DNA from: Cyclobacteriaceae bacterium
GTDB lineage: Bacteria > Bacteroidota > Bacteroidia > Cytophagales > Cyclobacteriaceae
Length of the DNA stretch: 7,753 nucleotides
Direction of reading: 5' to 3'
NCBI GenBank assembly: GCA_030589835.1
Contig: JAUUZS010000188.1
Span: forward strand, 1-7,753
In this document: positions 1 to 5,072 of the stretch, in pieces
Layout of the letters: each line of letters starts with the position of its first letter
Position numbering within the stretch: position 1 is the stretch's first letter
Program-made: the position numbers and the translations under genes
Notes under the pieces: generated by a model
What the model saw: the letters and a program-made list of their open reading frames with translations, nothing else
What the model was told of the DNA's origin: nothing
Database searches by the model: none

Positions 1-964
1 GATTGTAAATGGAACGAACCTTATATTCACACTTCCGAATCAAAAAAATACATTAGAAGCCATTCAAAACCTTGAATTCATGGTTGTAATTGACACCATG
101 CCTATGGAAATTACAGGTTATGCTGATGTGGTACTTCCCGAATGTACTTACCTGGAGCGATACGACTATTGCAGGACAGATCAAAACAGGGAGCCTAGCG
201 TTGCCCTGCGGATGCCTGCAACAGAGCCTAAATATAATACGAAGCCGGACTGGTGGATTGTAAAGCAATTGGCTCATAAGATGGGGCTTGACGAATATTT
301 CAAATGGAATGACATTGAGGAAGTATTGGATTGGCAACTAAAGCAGGTAGGAACTTCGCTGGAGGAAATGAAGAAAATTGGAATTAAGAAATTCCCAAGA
401 GAATATGATGATCTTTATTTTGAAGATGACCAGGATATTGAATTCAATACCAATACGGGGAAAATAGAGCTTTATTCGACCGAACTTGAAGCTGAAGGCT
501 TTGATCCAATGCCGGTATATACAGCTCATCCTGAGCCTGATCCCGGTTTTTACCGGTTAAATTATGGCAGGACTCCTGCACACACTTTCAGCAGGACGGC
601 AAATAATCCTAACCTTACTGATTTAATGGATGAAAATGTGCTTTGGGTAAATCCTATTGTAGCCAAGGAATGGGACCTTAAAAAAGGTCAGGAGGTTTGG
701 CTGGAAAACCAGGACGGCGTACTATCAAGTTTTCCGATAAAAGTCAGGATTACAGAAAGGATAAGGCATGATTCGGTGTATATGGTACACGGTTTTGGCC
801 ACACTGAAAAGAAATTGTCACGGTCGTATGGAAAAGGAGCAAGCGACACGGAATTAATAACGAACGTCATGGTTGACCCTGTCATGGGAGGTACCGGAAT
901 GAGGGGCAATTTTGTAACAATTAGATTAGAAAATCCACATAAGAAGGAGGAGGTAGCGTCATGA
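1..964 (+). CDS. Molybdopterin oxidoreductase catalytic subunit, PsrA/PhsA-like (3' part, 5' end outside window)
   Basis: The reading frame is open from base 2, so the ATG at 80 is internal and about 320 C-terminal residues are visible. The family is usually 700-1000 aa. The segment around ADVVLPECTYLER (bases about 125-165) is the characteristic end of the Mo-bisMGD catalytic domain. From about base 550 the protein matches the C-terminal dinucleotide-binding domain: an RTANNPNL element, an NP-x-x-A-x-x-W-x-L-x-x-G-Q-x-V-W-L stretch, and a late HGFGH. Family knowledge: such subunits reduce or oxidise polysulfide, thiosulfate, tetrathionate, arsenate and similar substrates, and are exported by Tat with their FeS partner. 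The substrate-deciding N-terminal domains and the Tat signal are outside the window. The sulfur choice rests on the downstream FeS and NrfD subunits, the YeeE/YedE pair and the rhodaneses. The stop overlaps the next start by four bases, implying translational coupling and a stoichiometric complex. Confidence 0.9.
   Translation, partial: IVNGTNLIFTLPNQKNTLEAIQNLEFMVVIDTMPMEITGYADVVLPECTYLERYDYCRTDQNREPSVALRMPATEPKYNTKPDWWIVKQLAHKMGLDEYFKWNDIEEVLDWQLKQVGTSLEEMKKIGIKKFPREYDDLYFEDDQDIEFNTNTGKIELYSTELEAEGFDPMPVYTAHPEPDPGFYRLNYGRTPAHTFSRTANNPNLTDLMDENVLWVNPIVAKEWDLKKGQEVWLENQDGVLSSFPIKVRITERIRHDSVYMVHGFGHTEKKLSRSYGKGASDTELITNVMVDPVMGGTGMRGNFVTIRLENPHKKEEVAS
944..953 (+). promoter_or_regulatory. Strong Shine-Dalgarno for the ferredoxin subunit, inside the preceding gene
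   Basis: AAGGAGG at 944-950 runs into a second AGGAGG at 948-953, ending 7 bases before the ATG at 961. It lies within the last codons of the catalytic subunit gene and fixes the start of the FeS subunit. It is the only strong ribosome-binding site in the window. Most other starts here follow A/T-rich leaders with no SD. Confidence 0.75.
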
Positions 965-1494
965 GATATGCAATGGCAGTAGACACGAAAAAATGCGTTG
1001 GGTGCAGTGACTGTGTAGTCGCGTGTCAGACTGAAAATAATGTACCCATCGGATATTGCAGGGATTGGATCGTTGAAATAACAGACGGCACCTATCCGCA
1101 GCTCGAATTGGAAATCAGATCGGAAAGATGCAACCATTGTGCGAATTCGCCATGCGTGAGATGTTGCCCAACAGGCGCAAGTCATTATAGCGATGGTGGA
1201 ATTGTATTGGTGACCGAGGACAAGTGTATAGGTTGCGGTGCGTGTATCGCATCCTGCCCTTATGATGCCCGATACCCACACCCTGACGGGCATGTCGATA
1301 AGTGTACCTTCTGTATTCACAGGGTACAAAAAGGTGAACAACCTGCTTGTGTAGAGGTTTGCCCGACAAAGTGTATGTATTTCGGCGATTTGGATGACCC
1401 AAATAGTGATGTTTCTAAAATATTGAAAAAGAGAAAATTCAAAACCCTTGTTCCCGAAGCAGGCACGGAACCTAAAGTCTATTATTTGATCTAA
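961..1494 (+). CDS. 4Fe-4S ferredoxin-type electron-transfer subunit (PsrB/PhsB/NrfC-like)
   Basis: A 177-aa protein of the DmsB/PsrB/NrfC family that carries electrons between the molybdenum subunit and the membrane anchor. Its cysteines fall into four cluster motifs. Motif I is C12-x2-C15-x2-C18-x3-C22. Motif II is C57-x2-C60-x4-C65-x3-C69, with an extra C68. Motif III is C89-x2-C92-x2-C95-x3-C99-P. Motif IV is C115-x2-C118-x11-C130-x3-C134-P. This fits four cubane clusters, ligands being shared between motifs as usual in the family. There is no signal peptide; family members are co-exported with the Tat-bearing catalytic subunit. The start is supported by the overlapping ATGA and by a strong SD 7 bases upstream. 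Length is near the typical 180-200 aa. Related families (TtrB, ArrB, NrfC) cannot be excluded from this subunit alone. The NrfD-type anchor that follows places it in a PsrABC-like complex. Confidence 0.93.
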   Translation: MRYAMAVDTKKCVGCSDCVVACQTENNVPIGYCRDWIVEITDGTYPQLELEIRSERCNHCANSPCVRCCPTGASHYSDGGIVLVTEDKCIGCGACIASCPYDARYPHPDGHVDKCTFCIHRVQKGEQPACVEVCPTKCMYFGDLDDPNSDVSKILKKRKFKTLVPEAGTEPKVYYLI

Positions 1495-1510
1495 AAATAC
1501 CACTTGAATT

Positions 1511-2452
1511 ATGAAGGAAGAATTAATCATTAGCGGACGTATGAACTACAAGGTAGATCCTACGCTTCATATTTGGGGTTGGGAAATACCTTTATATTTA
1601 TTTTTGGGTGGATTGGCCGCCGGAGTACTTTTCTTTGCCGCACTGTATTACATAAGAGGCAAGGAAAACGAATATCAGGCAGCGGTAAAATGGGTGCCTA
1701 TGTTGACTCCTTTTTTATTAGCTATAGGATTGGGGGCACTTTTCCTGGATCTGCATCACAAACCATATTTCTGGAGGTTATACACCACCATCAAATTACA
1801 ATCACCAATGTCCTGGGGGGCATGGACTTTAATGATTGTAACCCCGCTTTCCATTATCTGGTCGGCCACATACATAAAAGAACTGTTTCCTAAATGGGAT
1901 TGGAAATTTAGTTGGGCCGAAGATCTGGTGGCATATTTTATTAAATACAGAAAGCAACTCGCCTGGGTTATGATGGTTTATTCTGCAATACTCGGTATTT
2001 ATACGGGTATTTTACTTTCAGCATTCAACGCACGACCATTATGGAACACCTCCATTTTAGGTCCCTTATTTCTGGTTTCAGGGCTTTCTGCAGGTGCAGC
2101 GCTGATCATGATGCTTTCTAAAAATCCTTTGGAAAGGAAACGTTTTAGCCAAATAGACCTGATGTTAATTGCTGTTGAGCTTACCATTATCATACATATG
2201 TTCATGGGGTTCAGGGCGAGTACAGAAGTACAAATTGAAGCGGCAGGGCTATTTCTGGGAGGCGCATACACCTTGCCTTTCTGGGTATTTGTCGTGTTCC
2301 TTGGAATGATTCTTCCCGCCTTTCTGGAATTCTGGGAACTGAAAGGGAATCATATTCCCGCATACATTCCTGCAGTACTGATCCTTTTTGGCAGTGTCAT
2401 GTTGCGGTTTATCATTGTTCATGCCGGTCAGGCGAGCAGGTATCTTTATTAA
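1511..2452 (+). CDS. NrfD/PsrC-family membrane anchor, quinone-interacting subunit
   Basis: A 313-aa hydrophobic protein that anchors the complex in the cytoplasmic membrane and exchanges electrons with the quinone pool. The N-terminal W-G-W-E-I-P-L-Y-L-F-L-G-G-L-A-A-G stretch (residues about 22-38) is the hallmark of the NrfD/PsrC family. Eight hydrophobic segments are visible at roughly 25-47, 63-82, 104-121, 150-171, 183-202, 214-233, 255-275 and 283-303, matching the eight-helix PsrC fold. No heme-binding pattern is evident, and the family uses none. It begins 16 bases after the FeS subunit, with no clear SD at the chosen ATG. An in-frame ATG at 1541 (Met11) is a possible alternative start. 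A DmsC-type anchor is less likely because the W-x-x-P-x-x-x-F-L-G-G motif is specific to NrfD-like subunits. Whether the complex reduces or oxidises quinone is not visible. Confidence 0.92.
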   Translation: MKEELIISGRMNYKVDPTLHIWGWEIPLYLFLGGLAAGVLFFAALYYIRGKENEYQAAVKWVPMLTPFLLAIGLGALFLDLHHKPYFWRLYTTIKLQSPMSWGAWTLMIVTPLSIIWSATYIKELFPKWDWKFSWAEDLVAYFIKYRKQLAWVMMVYSAILGIYTGILLSAFNARPLWNTSILGPLFLVSGLSAGAALIMMLSKNPLERKRFSQIDLMLIAVELTIIIHMFMGFRASTEVQIEAAGLFLGGAYTLPFWVFVVFLGMILPAFLEFWELKGNHIPAYIPAVLILFGSVMLRFIIVHAGQASRYLY

Positions 2453-2476
2453 AAAAGCATTAAATTTTTATCAATT

Positions 2477-2995
2477 ATGAATAAAAAAGGCAATAAATAT
2501 ATGAATCCATACCTGGCAGGAGTGATTCTGGGTGTGGTATTGCTGGCATCATTTTATCTGACCGGAAGAGGTCTTGGGGCCAGCGGGGCAATGAAAAGTG
2601 TTGTGGTTAGTAGTGTTGCTACGGTAGATAAGACATATGCTGAAAATTCAAACTACTACGCCAAATATATCTCAAACGACCAAAAACCCATGAAATCATG
2701 GTTGGTACTGGAAGTATTTGGGGTGTTGGTGGGAGGATTTATTTCCGGCGCTTTGAGCGGGAGATTAAAATTCAAGCTCGAAAAATCGCCAAAAATTACC
2801 AGCAGGAAACGCATTTATCTGGCCATTCTTGGGGGTGCCTTATTTGGATTTGGCTCGCAATTAGGCCGTGGGTGTACCAGTGGCGCGGCATTGACCGGAA
2901 TGGCTACCTTGTCCATTGCAGGATATGTGACCATGATGGCAATCTTCGGAACCGCCTTTGCTTTGGCCTACTTTTTTAGAAAAAACTGGATTTAA
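2477..2995 (+). CDS. YeeE/YedE-family sulfur transport membrane protein, first half-protein
   Basis: A 172-aa membrane protein of the YeeE/YedE (DUF395, sulf_transp) family. Family knowledge: the full-length member TsuA imports thiosulfate, and paired half-size versions (PmpA/PmpB type) occur in sulfide-responsive operons. Visible features are an N-terminal helix at about 11-29 followed by TGRGLGASGA, a loop of about 45 residues, a helix at about 74-94, and the conserved G-x-Q-L-G-R-G-C-T-S-G-A-A-L-T-G element around C133. Two final helices lie at about 112-130 and 143-166. The conserved Cys probably contacts the sulfur substrate. A second in-frame ATG at 2501 (Met9, followed by NPYLAG) fits the family's usual N terminus and may be the true start. 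Neither start has a convincing SD. The gene lies 24 bases after the PsrC-like gene and 22 bases before its partner. Confidence 0.88.
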   Translation: MNKKGNKYMNPYLAGVILGVVLLASFYLTGRGLGASGAMKSVVVSSVATVDKTYAENSNYYAKYISNDQKPMKSWLVLEVFGVLVGGFISGALSGRLKFKLEKSPKITSRKRIYLAILGGALFGFGSQLGRGCTSGAALTGMATLSIAGYVTMMAIFGTAFALAYFFRKNWI

Positions 2996-3017
2996 CTTAA
3001 CTTAAAAAATAATTATA

Positions 3018-3620
3018 ATGGGACCTATTATTCCACTATTTGAGATATCGCAGGAGGTCAATTTATTGATTGCTTTCATTATTGGCCTGGGATTTGGATT
3101 TGCCCTGGAGCAAGCAGGGTTTAGCTCCAGCCGAAAACTTGCGGGCATGTTTTATGGTTATGATACTACAGTGCTGAAAGTTTTCTTTACTGCATCAATC
3201 ACAGCAATGCTCGGATTATTATTTTTGAATTATATGGGCATGATCGACATGAGCATTGTCTATGTGAATGACCTCTATTTATCCTCAGCAATTGTCGGAG
3301 GAGTAATCATGGGAGCCGGCTTTATCATTGGCGGATATTGTCCCGGTACAAGTGTTTGCGCTGCCGCTATAGGAAAAATAGATGCCATGTATTTCGTTGG
3401 AGGAAGCATGCTCGGTATCCTGATTTTTGGTCAGTTGTACCCTCTATGGGAAAAGCTTCACAATTCACAACACCTTGGCCCGCTAAAGCTATCTGATAGC
3501 CTGGGAATTAAAGATGGCCTCTTAGGGTTTTTTGTTATCGTGGCCGCATTACTGATGTTCTGGATTGCTGAGATAGCCGAAAAGAAATTTAAAAGAGAAG
3601 ATATTAGTAAAGAATTATAA
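3018..3620 (+). CDS. YeeE/YedE-family sulfur transport membrane protein, second half-protein
   Basis: A 200-aa membrane protein that forms the second half of the YeeE/YedE pair. An early helix (about 16-30) leads into F-A-L-E-Q-A-G-F-S-S-S-R-K-L-A-G (29-43), a conserved element of this half. The central motif G-G-Y-C-P-G-T-S-V-C (105-114) supplies C108 and C114, and C108 is the family-invariant position. Further hydrophobic stretches lie at about 53-72, 89-105, 122-140 and 166-185. The C-terminal tail is charged. It probably assembles with the upstream half-protein into one transporter resembling TsuA; that assembly is inferred from gene pairing. The substrate is most likely thiosulfate or another sulfane-sulfur compound. 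The start is an ATG in a TAAAAAATAATTATAATG context, without an SD. Confidence 0.9.
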   Translation: MGPIIPLFEISQEVNLLIAFIIGLGFGFALEQAGFSSSRKLAGMFYGYDTTVLKVFFTASITAMLGLLFLNYMGMIDMSIVYVNDLYLSSAIVGGVIMGAGFIIGGYCPGTSVCAAAIGKIDAMYFVGGSMLGILIFGQLYPLWEKLHNSQHLGPLKLSDSLGIKDGLLGFFVIVAALLMFWIAEIAEKKFKREDISKEL

Positions 3621-3626
3621 AAGGAA
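3621..3626 (+). promoter_or_regulatory. Ribosome-binding site for the first rhodanese gene
   Basis: AAGGAA directly follows the TAA stop of the YeeE/YedE gene and sits 6 bases before the ATG at 3633. It supports this start and continued translation within the operon. Confidence 0.5.
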
Positions 3627-3632
3627 ATAATT

Positions 3633-4250
3633 ATGAAAGCCAGAATTATTATATCAATCGTATTGGTTTGTCTCGGTTTTATTGCCGCTATATTACCACA
3701 AAAGAAAAACTCTTCCATCGAGTTGGATGCCAAACAGTTGCTCGGTGAAATTCAACTGGAAACCTACGTGATTTCCATTGATGAAATGGCAAATGCTATG
3801 ATCAATAATGATCCTGAATATCAATTGATCGACGTCAGGACAAAGGCAGAATATGAAAAATACAGCCTACCGGGAGCAATGAATATCCCACTTGACAGCC
3901 TTTTTAATGAGGAATGGGCGCCATATATAGATCAGATAGCGAGGAAGAATGTATTTTACTGCAATGGCACCACCCAAGCCAGTGAAGCCTGGATGCTGGC
4001 AAGGCAAAAAGGTTTTCAAAATAACTATATCCTAAGAGGTGGATTAAACAACTGGTTTGCTACGATCATCGAGCCTGAGGAACCTTCTTCTGCAAGTGGG
4101 GAAGAAGCCATTTTTGATTACAATGCCAGGCTTGGTGCAAAACAATTTTTTACGGGCGCCGGCGCTGCTGATAATGCCTCAAGTAAGAAAAAGGCTAAAA
4201 AACCCGTTCCAAGAAGGAAAAAGAAGATGGTTGCTGGGGGATGTAGCTAG
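3633..4250 (+). CDS. Membrane-anchored rhodanese-domain protein with C-terminal Gly-Gly-Cys-Ser tail
   Basis: A 205-aa protein. Residues 1-21 form a hydrophobic N-terminal helix behind MKAR, which by the positive-inside rule puts the rest in the periplasm. No convincing lipobox surrounds C13. The rhodanese domain spans about 45-145: Q-L-I-D-V-R-T-K-A-E-Y (64-74), the G-A-M-N-I-P element (81-86), the catalytic segment V-F-Y-C-N-G-T-T-Q-A-S with C110, and the closing L-R-G-G-L-N-N-W (134-141). Family knowledge: such a Cys carries a persulfide and transfers sulfane sulfur. After an acidic linker (about 147-160), the tail from 184 is very Lys/Arg-rich and ends in A-G-G-C-S, with penultimate C204. 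I infer a mobile arm that could accept sulfur from C110 or dock to a partner. The gene starts 12 bases after the YeeE/YedE pair, and its neighbours make sulfur relay the likely job. The true acceptor is unknown. Confidence 0.88.
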   Translation: MKARIIISIVLVCLGFIAAILPQKKNSSIELDAKQLLGEIQLETYVISIDEMANAMINNDPEYQLIDVRTKAEYEKYSLPGAMNIPLDSLFNEEWAPYIDQIARKNVFYCNGTTQASEAWMLARQKGFQNNYILRGGLNNWFATIIEPEEPSSASGEEAIFDYNARLGAKQFFTGAGAADNASSKKKAKKPVPRRKKKMVAGGCS

Positions 4251-4272
4251 ATTTATATTTATTAATTTAAGA

Positions 4273-4300
4273 AGCGGGTTGAATTAAGCTCCAACTTGCT
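4273..4300 (+). other. Possible intra-operon hairpin between the two rhodanese genes
   Basis: AGCGGGTTG (4273-4281) can pair with CAACTTGCT (4292-4300) through nine positions, two of them G-U, around a 10-base loop. It lies in the 87-base gap at 4251-4337, the largest gap in the operon. It is followed by GAGTATTATTTTAC rather than a clean U-tract, so it would be at most a weak terminator or an mRNA-processing or stability element. The pairing could be chance in AT-rich DNA. No clear promoter is visible in the same gap. Confidence 0.25.
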
Positions 4301-4337
4301 GAGTATTATTTTACAAACGCAATTTAATTTAAAGTAA

Positions 4338-4868
4338 ATGAAAAAGCCATATATCATATCACTTGGATTGTTCATAGGTATTCTTTTAGCAGGGTTTCTT
4401 TTTACCTCCGTAAGAAGTAATCAAAAGTACAAATTTGCTATGTCGGCTGAGGAACTGCACGCAAAGTTGGTAGAATCAAAACAATACATGAATCCAAACG
4501 AAGCAAAGGAAATCCTATCTAATAAAAATGACGAATACATTTTTGTTGATATCCGAAATCCCAGGGAGTATGACAATTTCCATATTGAGGGTGCCGTTAA
4601 TGTCCCGATGCAAAGAGTTTTGGATGATGAATTTATCCCCTATCTGAAGGACAATAAAAAGAAAATTTTGTATAGCAACGAAAGCATAAAAGCTAACGAG
4701 ATCAAACTATTGCTTACGCAGTATGGCTATGAAAATATTTACGTGTTGCAGGGGGGAGCAAACTATTGGAAAGAAAATATGCTCACCAAAGATGTCTTCA
4801 AATCACAAGGGAACTATGACGATGAAAAGTTAAAATTTGACACGAATAAGCTTAAGGCTTCAAAATAG
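4338..4868 (+). CDS. Membrane-anchored degenerate rhodanese-domain protein (catalytic Cys replaced by Ser, no cysteines)
   Basis: A 176-aa protein with an N-terminal hydrophobic helix (about 5-24) after MKKP, so probably anchored or exported with its domain in the periplasm. The rhodanese fold is clear at about 52-147: Y-I-F-V-D-I-R-N-P-R-E-Y (67-78), H-I-E-G-A-V-N-V-P (82-90), and the closing Y-V-L-Q-G-G-A-N-Y-W (135-144). In the active-site loop (K-I-L-Y-S-N-E-S) the catalytic Cys is S113, codon AGC at 4674-4676, and the whole protein lacks cysteine. It therefore cannot form a persulfide. Its layout parallels the upstream rhodanese (same DExxPY element before the loop), suggesting duplication and divergence. 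A binding, scaffolding or regulatory role is inferred. The frame is intact, so it is not an obvious pseudogene. The start has no SD. It follows the other rhodanese by 87 bases and is the last gene before the terminator. Confidence 0.85.
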   Translation: MKKPYIISLGLFIGILLAGFLFTSVRSNQKYKFAMSAEELHAKLVESKQYMNPNEAKEILSNKNDEYIFVDIRNPREYDNFHIEGAVNVPMQRVLDDEFIPYLKDNKKKILYSNESIKANEIKLLLTQYGYENIYVLQGGANYWKENMLTKDVFKSQGNYDDEKLKFDTNKLKASK

Positions 4869-5072
4869 TGATCTGTTACGTTTGATTTTCCTTATGTTTA
4901 GTTGTTCACATTTGGAATTTTTTTCACGCAACTAAAAAACCGTCAGCTTATGCTGGTGGTTTTTTTATGACCAGTGTTTCTCGACAGGTCCACTATTGAT
5001 ACCCGGCACATTGCACTGGGCTAATATATGTCGCTCTTTCAGAGCTTGTTTAATCTTCTTAAAATAGAATTA
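4869..5072. other. Convergent intergenic region
   Basis: These 204 bases separate the stop of the second rhodanese from the stop of the RND gene. Apart from the terminator at 4934-4966 I see only a short GCTCT-TTC-AGAGC hairpin (5033-5045) with no T-tract. No coding ORF, tRNA or direct repeat is visible. Confidence 0.6.
4934..4966 (+). terminator. Rho-independent terminator ending the sulfur operon
   Basis: ACCGTCAGC (4939-4947) pairs with GCTGGTGGT (4952-4960), nine pairs including two G-U, around a four-base TTAT loop. An A-tract (4934-4939) precedes it and a seven-base T-tract (4960-4966) follows. It lies about 65 bases after the second rhodanese stop. The flanking A-tract gives a T-run on the other strand too, so partial bidirectional action for the convergent RND gene is possible. 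On that strand, however, the two wobbles become A-C mismatches and weaken the stem. Confidence 0.8.

Noticed and set aside
80..82. ATG at 80 as the start of the molybdopterin oxidoreductase
   Set aside because: The frame is open back to base 2, and the protein would lack the catalytic domain and FeS motif of the family. The Met is internal.
688..1530. 280-codon open frame on the - strand
   Set aside because: It is antisense to the catalytic subunit end and the whole FeS subunit, whose Cys motifs are unmistakable. Its translation shows no recognisable domain and it has no plausible start context. It is a shadow frame.
3660..3680. Lipoprotein signal around C13 of the first rhodanese
   Set aside because: The residues before the Cys are L-V, giving Val at -1 where a lipobox needs Gly, Ala or Ser, and the n/h region would be very short. 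A plain membrane anchor fits better.
4057..4287. 76-codon frame overlapping the end of the first rhodanese
   Set aside because: It is an out-of-frame shadow of the Lys-rich tail, with no SD and no domain.
5033..5045. GCTCT-TTC-AGAGC hairpin as a terminator for the RND gene
   Set aside because: It has only five pairs and a three-base loop, and no T-tract follows on the - strand. It is too weak to call.
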